Below are positions 1 through 10,771 of a stretch of DNA of 50,064 nucleotides, in pieces. The first letter of the stretch is position 1. Every line of letters begins with the position of its first letter. The notes beneath the pieces were generated by a model. That model did not search any database, was not told the DNA's origin, and saw nothing but the letters and a program-made list of their open reading frames with translations. Both the position numbers and the translations under genes were made by a program. The stretch is from Melghiribacillus thermohalophilus (GTDB lineage: Bacteria > Bacillota > Bacilli > Bacillales > Alkalibacillaceae), in the NCBI RefSeq assembly GCF_004342905.1, contig NZ_SMAN01000023.1:1-50064 (forward strand). The letters are read 5' to 3'.

Positions 1-90
1 CCTGTTCCCATTCCGAACACAGCAGTTAAGCTCTCCAGCGCCGATGGTAGTTGGGGTTGTTCCCCTGCGAGAGTAGGACGCTGCCGGGCG
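1..90 (+). rRNA. rrf: 5S ribosomal RNA, 3' part
   Basis: The window opens inside a 5S rRNA. The conserved Firmicute 5S blocks are readable: the CCGAACAC loop, AAGCTC, GCCGATGGTAGT and GAGAGTAGGACGC near the 3' end. The 5' part, about 25-30 bases, lies outside the window. This is the end of an rRNA operon, since a strong terminator follows directly. Confidence 0.95.
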
Positions 91-98
91 GAGTATAA

Positions 99-133
99 AC
101 CAGGAAGTTTTAAAAAACTTCCTGGTTTTTTAT
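99..133 (+). terminator. rho-independent terminator of the rRNA operon
   Basis: An 11-12 bp stem (CCAGGAAGTTT paired with AAACTTCCTGG) is followed by a T-run. It lies just after the 5S rRNA. Confidence 0.93.
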
Positions 134-425
134 TTTGTTTTTCAATTATTCGAACAAGTATGCATGTTGAAGAAAGCCGGCAGGGGGAGCTTTGCGAATC
201 TAACATCAAATCTAACAGCACCGGATCAGTTTTGCATGCCGTTTGATTGATAAAGCAAAAGATGTAGAGATGGAACATCAGCAGAGGTCTGATGGAAATT
301 GGATGGAAGACTGTTTAAATTGCTCACCAGGACAGGCTACCGATAATACGTATATATTACTTAACTATTTGAAAAATACAATCAAAAACCAGGATCTCAA
401 CGGTTTAAAATCAAGATACTCTAGA

Positions 426-454
426 GTATAAATTTTTTAGATTCGGAGATGATA
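426..454 (+). promoter_or_regulatory. candidate SigF promoter of gin
   Basis: GTATA fits the SigF -35 consensus GYWTA. After 14 bases, GGAGATGATA fits the -10 pattern GGnrAnAnTw in nine of ten positions. The usual spacer is about 15. B. subtilis csfB is transcribed by SigF. The predicted start would fall very close to the ribosome-binding site at 461-470, which lowers confidence. The 134-425 stretch upstream shows no convincing gene. Confidence 0.45.
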
Positions 455-475
455 GTGATAGGGGAGGTGGGGAAC

Positions 476-670
476 ATGAGCAAACAAAGTACAACCCGGC
501 AAATATGCCAGATTTGCCAGAAAGAAAAGAAAGAAGGAATCGTTATATATCAAGCATTTATATGTTCAGAATGTGAACAGGAAATGATTATGACGGAACC
601 AGAAGATGAAAGGTATCAGTATTTCGTAAAAAAATTGAAAGCAATCAATCAAACTACACAATATTCATAG
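476..670 (+). CDS. csfB: anti-sigma-G factor Gin (CsfB)
   Basis: Small zinc-type protein (64 aa) that in B. subtilis binds and holds sigma-G inactive in the forespore until engulfment is complete, and also restrains sigma-E. The sequence shows two paired cysteines, CQICQ near residue 13 and CSEC near residue 33, and the YFVKKLKAI tail typical of Gin. I start at ATG 476 because GGGGAGGTGG lies directly before it; an upstream in-frame start at 449 has no ribosome-binding site. The position just after the 5S rRNA matches B. subtilis. The next genes there, xpaC and yaaN, are missing here. Confidence 0.9.
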   Translation: MSKQSTTRQICQICQKEKKEGIVIYQAFICSECEQEMIMTEPEDERYQYFVKKLKAINQTTQYS

Positions 671-678
671 AAATATGT

Positions 679-707
679 ACCGAACTATTAATGGTTCGGT
701 TTTTTTA
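679..707 (+). terminator. terminator after gin
   Basis: ACCGAAC pairs with GTTCGGT and is followed by seven T. It closes the gin transcription unit. Confidence 0.85.
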
Positions 708-806
708 TAGGCTGTTCATACCGGATGTTAAACTGGTTGTATAACAAACTCAACATCAACTTTTATCGAAATTCTAAAGTTCATTTGAAAAACATCGTTT
801 CGTTCA

Positions 807-835
807 TTGTATAAACGTGATTTTTTCGATAAGAT
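807..835 (+). promoter_or_regulatory. candidate SigA promoter before yaaO
   Basis: TTGTAT (-35) and TAAGAT (-10) are 17 bases apart, 41 bases before the yaaO start. The match is only moderate. Confidence 0.35.
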
Positions 836-876
836 GAAAAAGATTAAAAGAATGTAAAAAGGAGCAATGGTGTGCA

Positions 877-2301
877 ATGGATCAGAAACGCACCCCTTTG
901 TTTGATGCCTTAAGGGATCATGCCAGAAGAAATCCGTTGTCCTTTCATGTTCCGGGACATAAAAATGGGACCATTTATACCGGGGAAGCCCGGGACTGGT
1001 TTGAAAAACTGTTAAACATCGATTTGACTGAACTACCGGGACTGGACGATTTGCATCAGCCGGAAGGGGTTATTAAAGAAGCACAGAAGTTAACCGCTTC
1101 TTTTTATCAGGCAGATCATACATTTTTCCTGGTCGGTGGCAGTACAAGCGGAAACCTGGCCATGATTTTTGCGATCTGTCAGCCAGGAGATACTGTCATT
1201 GTTCAGAGAAACTCTCATAAGTCAATTATGCACGCTCTGGAACTGGCCGGTGCCCATCCAGTTTTTTTAACTCCATTATATAGCAAGCAGACTGGCCGCC
1301 TAAGTGAAATCACCCTTCACCAGTTAAAAGAAGCTCTGGAACAATATCCGGAAGCGAAAGGTGTCGTCCTTACCTATCCGGATTATTTCGGCCATACCTA
1401 TCCGTTAAAAAAACTAATTGAGACAGCACATGATCATCACATTCCGGTTATTGTAGATGAAGCCCATGGTGCCCATTTTGTTCTTGGGAATCCTTTTCCA
1501 ACTTCAGCTTTAGAACTGGGTGCAGATATCGTTGTACAATCAGCTCACAAGATGCTCCCGGCGATGACCATGACGGCATGGCTCCATCTGCGCTCGGAAC
1601 TCATTGCTTATGAAAGGGTTTCCAGATATGTACATATGTTTCAATCAAGCAGTCCTTCTTATCCTTTAATGGCATCTCTGGATCTTGCCCGCTACTATCT
1701 GGCCAACTTGTCCAGAAAACAAATTCACGAGATTATTCAGTCTGTGAAAGGTGTAAGGGCGATGTTTAAGATGCTGCCATACTGGGAGGTTCTCCCATGT
1801 GAAGCCCACGTCGATGATATGTTAAAAATAATCGTTCAGGTAAAAGAGGGTTATCAGGCGCGGGATATAGCCAGGGCTCTTGAAAGAAACGGAATATACC
1901 CTGAAATGGTAACGGATGATCAGATTTTGTTTATTTTTGGCTTGTCACCTTATACAGAAATGCAAGTTTTAGAAAAAGCTCTAGAACGCTTAGACCCTGA
2001 AAAAACAGATAATAGTATAAAACTGACGCAAGCAGAAATGAAACCTATTCAGGACCTGGCCATATCGTACGATCAAATGAGAAAGATGAAAACGGAATGG
2101 GTTGTTTGGGATAAAGCTGTAGGAAGAATTACTGCTGAGTCTGTAACTCCTTATCCGCCGGGTATTCCATATTTGTTAAAAGGAGAACGGATTAACAAAG
2201 AGCATGTAAAGACCCTCCAACAATATATTGGACAAAACCAGTATATTCAATATGCCCGGGACAGGCTGAAAGAAGGAATATATGTTTTTAAACAAGAATA
2301 A
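877..2301 (+). CDS. yaaO: Orn/Lys/Arg decarboxylase family protein YaaO
   Basis: PLP-dependent aminotransferase-fold (type I) enzyme of the short Orn/Lys/Arg decarboxylase family, 474 aa. The N-terminal FHVPGHKNG motif is diagnostic. The cofactor lysine is K225 in the SAHK motif, preceded by the DEAHGAH cofactor-contact motif near residue 195. The C-terminal third holds the small domain ending in a PPGIPYL segment. The substrate cannot be read from sequence; the B. subtilis relatives are YaaO and the arginine decarboxylase SpeA. ATG 877 follows AAAAGGAG. The stop lies 13 bases before tmk, so the two genes probably share a transcript. Confidence 0.9.
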   Translation: MDQKRTPLFDALRDHARRNPLSFHVPGHKNGTIYTGEARDWFEKLLNIDLTELPGLDDLHQPEGVIKEAQKLTASFYQADHTFFLVGGSTSGNLAMIFAICQPGDTVIVQRNSHKSIMHALELAGAHPVFLTPLYSKQTGRLSEITLHQLKEALEQYPEAKGVVLTYPDYFGHTYPLKKLIETAHDHHIPVIVDEAHGAHFVLGNPFPTSALELGADIVVQSAHKMLPAMTMTAWLHLRSELIAYERVSRYVHMFQSSSPSYPLMASLDLARYYLANLSRKQIHEIIQSVKGVRAMFKMLPYWEVLPCEAHVDDMLKIIVQVKEGYQARDIARALERNGIYPEMVTDDQILFIFGLSPYTEMQVLEKALERLDPEKTDNSIKLTQAEMKPIQDLAISYDQMRKMKTEWVVWDKAVGRITAESVTPYPPGIPYLLKGERINKEHVKTLQQYIGQNQYIQYARDRLKEGIYVFKQE

Positions 2302-2314
2302 AAGGAGAATAGTG

Positions 2315-2947
2315 ATGTCTGGCGTATTTATAACATTTGAAGGTGTAGAAGGTGCAGGAAAAACAACGGTATTAGACTTGCTTTATGAAAAAATGATACA
2401 AGAAGGATACAAAAACCTTTTGCGGACCCGCGAACCGGGAGGAATTGAAATCGCGGAACAAATCCGGAATATCATTTTAAACCCGAGTCATACGAAAATG
2501 GATGGTAGGACAGAAGCGCTGTTATATGCAGCTGCAAGAAGACAGCATTTAGTAGAAAAAGTCATTCCGGCTTTGGAAGAGGGAAAAATAGTGTTGTGTG
2601 ACCGTTTTGTGGACAGCAGTCTCGCCTATCAGGGTTATGCCAGGGGTCTTGGAATAGATGAAGTTTGGCTCATTAATCAGTTTGCCATTCAGAACCGGAT
2701 GCCTGATCTGACTCTTTTTCTCGATTTGCCGCCGGAAAGAGGGTTAGAACGGATTACGAACAATGGGGACAGGGAACAAAACCGCCTGGATTTAGAAGCA
2801 TTAAGTTTTCACAAAAAGGTATATGAAGCCTACATGATGCTTATGGAACAATTTCCTGAGCGCATTAAAAGGGTTAATGCAGATCAGCCCGTCGAGCAGG
2901 TTGTAGAAGACTGCTACCAGGCTCTATCTGATAAGGTGAGAAAATGA
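2315..2947 (+). CDS. tmk: thymidylate kinase
   Basis: Phosphorylates dTMP to dTDP in dTTP synthesis, in the cytoplasm. The P-loop [10 protein letters not shown] lies at residues 8-17, the TREPGG substrate motif follows near residue 38, and the [12 protein letters not shown] motif is near residue 95. At 210 aa it has family length. The longer in-frame start at 2282 lies inside yaaO and adds a non-conserved leader. ATG 2315 has AAAGGAG nine bases upstream and gives the standard N-terminus. It is followed by darA, yaaR and holB, the conserved Firmicute order. Confidence 0.97.
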   Translation: MSGVFITFEGVEGAGKTTVLDLLYEKMIQEGYKNLLRTREPGGIEIAEQIRNIILNPSHTKMDGRTEALLYAAARRQHLVEKVIPALEEGKIVLCDRFVDSSLAYQGYARGLGIDEVWLINQFAIQNRMPDLTLFLDLPPERGLERITNNGDREQNRLDLEALSFHKKVYEAYMMLMEQFPERIKRVNADQPVEQVVEDCYQALSDKVRK

Positions 2948-2964
2948 AACATTTTGGGACTTCC

Positions 2965-2973
2965 TGTTATAAT
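2965..2973 (+). promoter_or_regulatory. extended -10 promoter before darA
   Basis: TGTTATAAT is a perfect extended -10 element (TGnTATAAT) in the 59-base gap between tmk and darA. No good -35 is visible. It suggests an internal promoter for darA-yaaR-holB-ricT-yabA. Confidence 0.45.
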
Positions 2974-2994
2974 AATAATAAAGGTATTTCCTAA

Positions 2995-3336
<342 letters not shown>

Positions 3337-3363
3337 TCCAGATGGAAAAGGGAGAGGCTTGCG

Positions 3364-3804
3364 TTGAAAATAAGTCAGGAACTGCGATCTCAGCTGGAAA
3401 TTATTAAACAGAACGCCGGAACGAAACAGACCAATAGTCATTCCTTTCAAACCGTTGTCAATGAAGCGGCTGTGAAGATGAAAGAGGACGAATTGAACCG
3501 TTTAATGAACGAAATATCCAGACAGGGAGAAAAGGTGGCCCGCTTTCGTTCCTTTAAAGATCTGTCAAAATATAAAAAGCTGGTCAAACAATTTATTCAG
3601 GAAGTCGTCAAATATGGTCTTGAGACCAAAGATTCCCACACCTGGAGCATGAACGGACAAAACAGAAAACTGACCATTGTGCAGGCTGTGGATGAAAAAC
3701 TGGTGGAACTGACCGATGCTGTACTGGATCAGGAACAAAAGGCCATCGATCTCCTGGGGGTTATCGGAGAAATAAAAGGTCTGCTCATTCATTTATATGC
3801 ATAA
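3364..3804 (+). CDS. yaaR: YaaR, DUF327 family protein
   Basis: Small helical protein (146 aa) of the DUF327/YaaR family, function unknown. It is predicted cytoplasmic, lysine-rich and without membrane segments. Visible landmarks are the central QGEKVARFRSFKDLSKYKKLVKQF stretch and an aromatic THTWS segment near residue 93. TTG 3364 is the only start with a fair ribosome-binding site (GGGAGAGG). It sits 27 bases after darA and 15 before holB, so it is in the same operon. Its constant position between darA and holB is the main hint of a role; nothing more can be claimed. Confidence 0.88.
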   Translation: MKISQELRSQLEIIKQNAGTKQTNSHSFQTVVNEAAVKMKEDELNRLMNEISRQGEKVARFRSFKDLSKYKKLVKQFIQEVVKYGLETKDSHTWSMNGQNRKLTIVQAVDEKLVELTDAVLDQEQKAIDLLGVIGEIKGLLIHLYA

Positions 3805-3819
3805 AGGTGTGAAGCGAAA

Positions 3820-4806
3820 TTGAAATCCTGGACGGACTTAGAAACGATTCAACCTGTTGCAGTCAAAATGCTTATGAACAGTCTGGTGAAGAACCGTCTG
3901 GCTCACGCGTATCTGTTTCATGGCCCCCGGGGAACCGGAAAGAAAGATGCAGCTAAACTGCTTGCTAAAAGTTTTTTTTGTTTGAATCGAAACGGGGCAG
4001 AGCCCTGTCATAAATGCCGGGAATGTTCCCGGATTCATTCCGGAAACCATCCCGATGTCCACTGGATTGAACCCGATGGACAATCGATTAAAAAAGATCA
4101 GATTTTACATTTGCAAAAAGAATTCACGTATACAGGGCTAGAGTCGAACAAGAAAGTTTACGTGATTCACGAGGCGGACACCATGACCGTCAATGCTTCT
4201 AATCGGTTATTGAAATTCCTCGAGGAACCGGGAAAACAAACCGTTGCAATATTATTGACGGAAAATAGCCAGTCCATCCTGAATACGATCCGCTCCAGAT
4301 GTCAAATCATAGCCTTCCAGTCCTTATCGGCCAGAGAACGGCAGAAGCAATTAATGGAAAAAGGCATTCCTGAATCCACAGCCAGAATCTGTTCAACCCT
4401 TACCAGCAGTGTAGATGAGGCCATCTCCCTGAGTGAAGACGATTGGTTTGCGAAGGCAAGAAAATTAGTGATAAAATTAATTGAAGTACTGCATGAACAG
4501 CAAAACGAAGCGTATTTGTTTATTCATAAACAGTGGCTGGGTCATTTTAAAAACCGGGACCAGCTTTCCCTTGGACTGGATTTGCTTTTAATCTGGTATA
4601 AGGATTTTATACAATATCAGATTGGGCGCGAACAGGCCATCGTTTATGATCACGAAAATGTGAGGTTTGAGAAATACGCGTTTCATATATCTATGCAAAA
4701 AGCGACAGAATCGTTGACAAATATACTGGATGCAAAGCGCAGGCTCATGGCAAACGTTCATTCAACCCTTGTCATGGAACAATTGGTGCTTCAATTACAG
4801 AGGTGA
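3820..4806 (+). CDS. holB: DNA polymerase III delta' subunit
   Basis: Clamp-loader subunit (328 aa), AAA+ fold, which acts with DnaX and HolA to load the beta clamp. Residues 30-45 hold a P-loop-like FHGPRGTGKKDAA, residues about 54-70 the zinc cysteines (CLNRNG...CHKCREC), and near residue 130 the LLKFLEEP motif typical of delta'. The C-terminal third is the less conserved collar domain. TTG 3820 follows AAGGTG at 15 bases after yaaR. The stop is six bases before ricT, implying coupled translation. Confidence 0.95.
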   Translation: MKSWTDLETIQPVAVKMLMNSLVKNRLAHAYLFHGPRGTGKKDAAKLLAKSFFCLNRNGAEPCHKCRECSRIHSGNHPDVHWIEPDGQSIKKDQILHLQKEFTYTGLESNKKVYVIHEADTMTVNASNRLLKFLEEPGKQTVAILLTENSQSILNTIRSRCQIIAFQSLSARERQKQLMEKGIPESTARICSTLTSSVDEAISLSEDDWFAKARKLVIKLIEVLHEQQNEAYLFIHKQWLGHFKNRDQLSLGLDLLLIWYKDFIQYQIGREQAIVYDHENVRFEKYAFHISMQKATESLTNILDAKRRLMANVHSTLVMEQLVLQLQR

Positions 4807-4812
4807 TGCAGA

Positions 4813-5640
4813 TTGGTTGAAGTTGTGGGAGTCCGGTTTAAACAGGCCGGTAAAATATATTATTTTGACCCCGGGGACTACCAGATCAGCACAGATGATT
4901 ATGTAATCGTGGAAACCGTCAGGGGCATTGAATTTGGAAAAGTCGTAATTGCCCATAAACAGGTCGATGAAAATGATATCGTCCTTCCGCTGAAAAAAGT
5001 CATTCGCATTGCAGATGAAAAAGACAAATTAACCGTTGCAGAAAATAAAGAAAAAGCTGAACAGGCTTTCGGAATCTGTGAAGAAAAAATAGCTGAACAT
5101 GGGCTGGAAATGAAACTGGTTGACGTCGAATACACTTTTGACCGCAATAAAGTTATTTTTTACTTCACGGCTGATGGTCGTGTTGATTTCCGAGAACTGG
5201 TTAAAGATCTCGCAGCCATTTTTAAAACTCGTATTGAACTTCGTCAGATCGGGGTTCGGGATGAAGCCAAAATGCTTGGAGGCATTGGTCCCTGCGGTCG
5301 CATGCTATGCTGTTCAACATTTTTGGGGGATTTCGAACCTGTTTCCATTAAAATGGCCAAAGATCAGAACCTGTCTTTGAATCCTGCTAAAATATCAGGC
5401 CTATGCGGGAGGTTGATGTGCTGCTTAAAATATGAAAATGACGATTATGAAATTGCCAAACAGCAGCTCCCTGATCTCGGTGATCCAATTGCAACGCCAC
5501 TTGGTGATGGAAAAGTGGTGGGATTAAATATTCTGGAGAGAATTGTGCAGATTGAAATTAAGGAACGGGAACGTGTGATAGAATATACGCTGGACGAGCT
5601 GATTGAAGAGGGTGTTTTGCCTGGTCAAGCCACAGAATAA
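4813..5640 (+). CDS. ricT: RicT (YaaT), PSP1-domain RNA-processing/sporulation factor
   Basis: PSP1-domain protein (275 aa). In B. subtilis it forms the RicA-RicF-RicT complex that supports RNase Y mRNA maturation and affects sporulation, biofilm and competence, with the complex carrying [4Fe-4S] clusters. Two cysteine groups likely used for this are visible: CGRMLCC around residues 160-168 and CGRLMCC around residues 197-205. TTG 4813 follows AGGTGATG at the end of holB. The next gene, yabA, begins 16 bases after its stop. Length matches the family. Confidence 0.95.
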   Translation: MVEVVGVRFKQAGKIYYFDPGDYQISTDDYVIVETVRGIEFGKVVIAHKQVDENDIVLPLKKVIRIADEKDKLTVAENKEKAEQAFGICEEKIAEHGLEMKLVDVEYTFDRNKVIFYFTADGRVDFRELVKDLAAIFKTRIELRQIGVRDEAKMLGGIGPCGRMLCCSTFLGDFEPVSIKMAKDQNLSLNPAKISGLCGRLMCCLKYENDDYEIAKQQLPDLGDPIATPLGDGKVVGLNILERIVQIEIKERERVIEYTLDELIEEGVLPGQATE

Positions 5641-5656
5641 TGGGGTGGAAGAGAGC

Positions 5657-6016
5657 GTGAATAAAAAAGAGCTGTTGGAAAAATTCTCTCATATGGAAAA
5701 ACAAATCGGAGAGTTGTATGAAGAATTTGGAACATTAAAGGAAAGTCTTGTACGATTAATCGAGGAAAATCACCATTTGACTGTTGAAAATCATCACTTA
5801 AGAAAACGACTCGAAGGCCATCATTCGACCGGGGCTTCACAAGAAAAACACGGACAGAAAATAGAAAAGGAAAAAGCGATCGGTGAAGGCTATGATAATT
5901 TAGCCAGAATTTACGAAGAAGGTTTTCACATTTGCAATGTACACTTTGGCAGTCCCCGGGATGAAGAGGATTGTCTGTTCTGCCTCTTATTTTTAAATAA
6001 ACAGCATAATGCTTGA
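5657..6016 (+). CDS. yabA: replication initiation control protein YabA
   Basis: Negative regulator of replication initiation (119 aa) that contacts DnaA and the beta clamp DnaN. The N-terminal half is a coiled coil (heptads through the [12 protein letters not shown] and [13 protein letters not shown] segments). The C-terminal HICNVH...CLFC cluster is the zinc site. I use GTG 5657, preceded by GGGGTGGAAG, which gives exactly the family length; the earlier in-frame start at 5603 lies inside ricT. It is the last gene before a strong terminator. Confidence 0.93.
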   Translation: MNKKELLEKFSHMEKQIGELYEEFGTLKESLVRLIEENHHLTVENHHLRKRLEGHHSTGASQEKHGQKIEKEKAIGEGYDNLARIYEEGFHICNVHFGSPRDEEDCLFCLLFLNKQHNA

Positions 6017-6017
6017 C

Positions 6018-6053
6018 AGGCCCTTTCTTGACAATAAGGAAGGGCCCTTTTTT
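6018..6053 (+). terminator. terminator after yabA
   Basis: GGCCCTT pairs with AAGGGCC, followed by a T-run. It ends the holB-ricT-yabA transcript. Confidence 0.9.
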
Positions 6054-6160
6054 AGCAGCTGTTTGACTGACCTGGACCCGGGCAGTAAAAATCAATCATC
6101 ACAGGAGATCTTTGCTTCAAATCGCTAAAAATACAGAATATCAGGAAAGGAACCGTAACC

Positions 6161-6922
6161 ATGGTGGAATTAAAGCAGGACGAAAGGCTGGATTATTTGC
6201 TGGCGGAAAAGGATATGCGGATTATTCAAAGCCCAAATGTATTTGCTTTTTCGCTGGATGCTGTGTTGCTTTCTAAATTTGCCTATGTACCCATCAAAAA
6301 AGGAAAAATCCTTGATTTATGTACGGGAAACGGGGTGATTCCTCTCCTCCTGTCCCGGCGTACCCGTGCTACAATTACCGGGGTGGAACTGCAGGAGCGA
6401 ATATATGATATGGCTGTACGAAGTGTTGCGGTCAATGGTCTTCAGGATCAGATTGAGATCATTCAAGGGGACTTAAAGGATATGCCCGAGACCCTTGGTC
6501 ATGGAAAGTTTGATGTTGTCACCTGCAATCCTCCGTATTTTCCTACCCCGAAAAAAGATGAACAAAACATCAATGAGTATCTCGCCATAGCCAGACATGA
6601 AATTTATTGTACGCTGGAGGATGTGGTATATTCCTGCGCAAAATTAGTTCGTCCCGGGGGAAAAGTAGCCATGGTTCACAGGCCTGGACGTCTGGTGGAT
6701 CTGATTACACTGTTTCGAACCTATCACCTGGAACCGAAGCGAATCCGTCTCGTTTACCCAAAAATAGGGAGAGAAGCAAATATGCTGCTGATAGAAGGAA
6801 TTCGAGATGGAAAGCCTGATCTAAAAATTCTCCCTCCGCTGTATGTGTACACCGATACAAATGAATACACAAAAGAAATGGAAAAAATACTATATGGAAA
6901 TAATGATCATGAACTTGAATGA
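6161..6922 (+). CDS. trmN6: tRNA1(Val) (adenine-37-N6)-methyltransferase family, YabB/TrmN6
   Basis: Class I SAM-dependent methyltransferase (253 aa) of the TrmN6 family, which in E. coli methylates A37 of tRNA-Val1. The SAM-binding motif [14 protein letters not shown] lies around residues 50-63 and the N6-adenine catalytic motif NPPYF around residue 127. ATG 6161 has AGGAAAGG 12-18 bases upstream. In B. subtilis a small GIY-YIG gene, yazA, follows; here the stop is only 14 bases before rsmI and yazA is absent. The exact tRNA target in Firmicutes is inferred. Confidence 0.9.
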   Translation: MVELKQDERLDYLLAEKDMRIIQSPNVFAFSLDAVLLSKFAYVPIKKGKILDLCTGNGVIPLLLSRRTRATITGVELQERIYDMAVRSVAVNGLQDQIEIIQGDLKDMPETLGHGKFDVVTCNPPYFPTPKKDEQNINEYLAIARHEIYCTLEDVVYSCAKLVRPGGKVAMVHRPGRLVDLITLFRTYHLEPKRIRLVYPKIGREANMLLIEGIRDGKPDLKILPPLYVYTDTNEYTKEMEKILYGNNDHELE

Positions 6923-6936
6923 AAGAGGTTTCTAGT

Positions 6937-7809
6937 ATGAATATCCAAAAAAGCTTTAAGCATGAAGATCACGGAAAACTGTATATTGTCCCGACTCCGA
7001 TCGGTCATTTAGAAGATATGACTCTGAGGGCTATCAATACCCTAAAACAAGTTGATATGATTGCTGCAGAAGACACGAGACAAACGAAAAAACTGCTCAA
7101 TCATTTTTCCATCCAGACACCTTTAATCAGTTTCCATGAACACAATAAAAACGAAAGGGGAAAACAGCTTTTAAAGGAATTGCAAGGAGGAAAGAAGATT
7201 GCCGTTGTAAGCGATGCAGGCATGCCTTTAATTTCGGATCCGGGGTATGAGCTGGTCAATGAGGCCTCAAACAGAGAAATAGACGTCATCGTATTGCCTG
7301 GTGCCAATGCAGCATTGTGTGCCCTTGTAGGTTCAGGTCTTCCAACAGGACACTTTTTGTTTTATGGATTTTTGCCCCGGAAAAAAAAGGATCTTGTAAC
7401 GGAATTGGAGAAATTACGGTACACAGACTACACGATGATTTTTTATGAATCGCCCCATCGAATGAAAGAAACGATGAAGGTGATGAAAGCTGTATTTGGA
7501 AAAGATAGACGTATGGCACTGGCCCGGGAATTGACAAAACGCCATGAAGAGTTTATCAGAGGAACCGCAGAAGATATCCATGAATGGATGGAATCGGATC
7601 AGGCTGAAATCAGGGGTGAGTTTTGCGTGGTTGTCGAAGGGACAGAGGAACGACAGGAGGAAGGCCAATGGTGGGAACATTTGTCCGTTGTTGAGCATGT
7701 TGAACATTATACAAAGCAAAACTACTCCAAGAAAGATGCCATTAAACAGACGGCAAAAGACAGGGGTCTTTCCAGACGGGAAGTCTACCAGGTCTATCAC
7801 CAGTTATGA
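6937..7809 (+). CDS. rsmI: 16S rRNA (cytidine-1402-2'-O)-methyltransferase
   Basis: RsmI (YabC, 290 aa) 2'-O-methylates C1402 in the decoding centre of 16S rRNA. The tetrapyrrole-methylase fold is shown by LYIVPTPIGHLEDMTLRA near residue 15, AAEDTRQTKKLL near residue 44, VVSDAGMPLISDPG near residue 90 and LPGANA near residue 118. The start at 6937 is chosen because AAAGAGG precedes it and the N-terminus aligns with the B. subtilis protein; an ATG at 6919 overlaps the trmN6 stop as ATGA and is possible. It is cotranscribed with trmN6. Confidence 0.95.
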   Translation: MNIQKSFKHEDHGKLYIVPTPIGHLEDMTLRAINTLKQVDMIAAEDTRQTKKLLNHFSIQTPLISFHEHNKNERGKQLLKELQGGKKIAVVSDAGMPLISDPGYELVNEASNREIDVIVLPGANAALCALVGSGLPTGHFLFYGFLPRKKKDLVTELEKLRYTDYTMIFYESPHRMKETMKVMKAVFGKDRRMALARELTKRHEEFIRGTAEDIHEWMESDQAEIRGEFCVVVEGTEERQEEGQWWEHLSVVEHVEHYTKQNYSKKDAIKQTAKDRGLSRREVYQVYHQL

Positions 7810-7921
7810 TGGAACATACAAAAAGTGAACGTGAGCCCCTGCTTTGAATCAGCTTTAAAGGTCAGGGATCACCTTAATCTGAAACGTTTAAAGGAGATTC
7901 CTCCCTTTTCCTTTTCTTTTG

Positions 7922-7960
7922 AAAAAAAGTGATGCCGCCATTCGCAGCATCACTTTTTTT
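7922..7960. terminator. bidirectional terminator between rsmI and abrB
   Basis: A perfect 14-bp stem (AAAAAAAGTGATGC with its complement) gives A-run/T-run flanks on both strands. It can end the plus-strand rsmI transcript and the minus-strand abrB transcript. Confidence 0.9.
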
Positions 7961-8038
7961 CAGACATATTGTCTGCATTGGCGAAATCACATTCGATTTC
8001 ACCTGGTTACATCGTCATAGGACGAGTATGGTGTGGAT

Positions 8039-8317
8039 TTAGCTATTTAAGCGTCTTTTAATTTCTTCCAATAACTGCTCTGCGCCCTCTTTACTTAAAA
8101 TCAGTTTTCCATCAGCTAAAGTCATGTTGTCGTCTGAAACTTCGCCAGTGATATGGCAGGTCATGTTTGGCTTATATTTTTTTAGTACGATTCGATCATC
8201 GTCTACGTAGATTTCAAGGGCGTCTTTTTCTTTAATGTCTAACGTGCGACGCAGTTCAATTGGAATAACAACGCGACCTAGCTCGTCCACTTTGCGAACA
8301 ATGCCAGTAGATTTCAT
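8039..8317 (-). CDS. abrB: transition-state regulator AbrB
   Basis: DNA-binding repressor of stationary-phase, biofilm and sporulation genes during growth (92 aa; 94-96 in relatives). The N-terminal swapped-hairpin domain reads MKSTGIVRKVDELGRVVIPIE and contains the DNA-contacting arginines; the C-terminal half is the multimerisation domain with CHITGEVS. The start at 8317 (minus strand) follows GAGGGGAG; the longer frame to 8362 is 5' leader that carries the Spo0A boxes. It is the only minus-strand protein gene in the window, and is related to spoVT at 27.4 kb through the same N-terminal domain. Confidence 0.97.
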   Translation of the reverse strand: MKSTGIVRKVDELGRVVIPIELRRTLDIKEKDALEIYVDDDRIVLKKYKPNMTCHITGEVSDDNMTLADGKLILSKEGAEQLLEEIKRRLNS

Positions 8318-8344
8318 AGCCCGATTTCTCCCCTCAAAAATAAT

Positions 8345-8393
8345 TTCGTCATGATTCGACATTAATCATACCATTGATTCCCAATGTTGTCAA
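8345..8393 (-). promoter_or_regulatory. abrB promoter with two Spo0A boxes
   Basis: On the minus strand a strong SigA promoter, TTGACA (8393-8388), 17 bases, TATGAT (8370-8365), is followed by two 0A boxes: TGTCGAA (8361-8355), a perfect match, and TGACGAA (8351-8345). They lie ten bases apart, just downstream of the -10. This is the arrangement by which phosphorylated Spo0A represses abrB in B. subtilis. Confidence 0.9.
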
Positions 8394-8525
8394 TAAGTTT
8401 ATAACATTATTGTAAAAAAATGTTTATTCTAACACCTGGACCATCTAGGTTTTTTCACAGAAAATGAATCGAATAAGCTCTCGTAAAAAAACAAAAAAAT
8501 TGCAGGCGAATGTGGTCCGGTTTTC

Positions 8526-8555
8526 TTGACATGTTCGAAATGCTTTCGGTATAGT
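8526..8555 (+). promoter_or_regulatory. SigA promoter of metS
   Basis: TTGACA and TATAGT are separated by 18 bases. The predicted start near 8562 leaves a leader of about 120 bases before metS. Confidence 0.75.
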
Positions 8556-8629
8556 TTTTTGTTAGATATGGAAATTATGAAAATGTATGCGAGTGCAAGT
8601 GAGCCAGGGACAACGAAACCAGCCGAGTA

Positions 8630-8653
8630 AAACTCATTACAGAATGAGTTTTC
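8630..8653 (+). promoter_or_regulatory. hairpin in the metS leader
   Basis: A perfect 10-bp stem, AAAACTCATT and AATGAGTTTT with loop ACAG, lies in the metS leader 31 bases before the start codon. The stem ends in Ts and resembles a weak attenuator. No T-box core (GGTGGNACCGCG) and no SAM-box pattern is visible, so no known class is assigned. Confidence 0.45.
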
Positions 8654-8672
8654 TTTGCCGGACAGGGAATAA

Positions 8673-10631
<1,959 letters not shown>

Positions 10632-10640
10632 ATGTTCAAT

Positions 10641-10675
10641 AAAAAGGGGTCTTCTCATGAAGCCCCTCTTTTTTT
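10641..10675 (+). terminator. terminator after metS
   Basis: AGGGG(T)CTTC pairs with GAAG(C)CCCT and is followed by seven Ts. Confidence 0.88.
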
Positions 10676-10771
10676 GAATGAAGTTTGAGTATTTCTTTTA
10701 TCTTGTACAGAGCCATCCAGTTCACAGCTCGCGAAATGAGGGTAACGCTTTTGCGAAAGGAGAGGTTATGG

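Noticed and set aside
243-431. Open frame of 62 codons between 5S rRNA and gin
   Set aside because: TTG start without a ribosome-binding site, no recognisable domain, and its end overlaps the candidate gin promoter.
5625-6095. 156-codon minus-strand frame over yabA
   Set aside because: It is the complement of a well-supported gene and terminator, with no family resemblance.
8601-8627. Resemblance of GAGCCAGGGACAACGAAACCAGCC to a B12-box
   Set aside because: The rest of the cobalamin riboswitch is missing and metS is not a B12 gene target here; the match contains an insertion.
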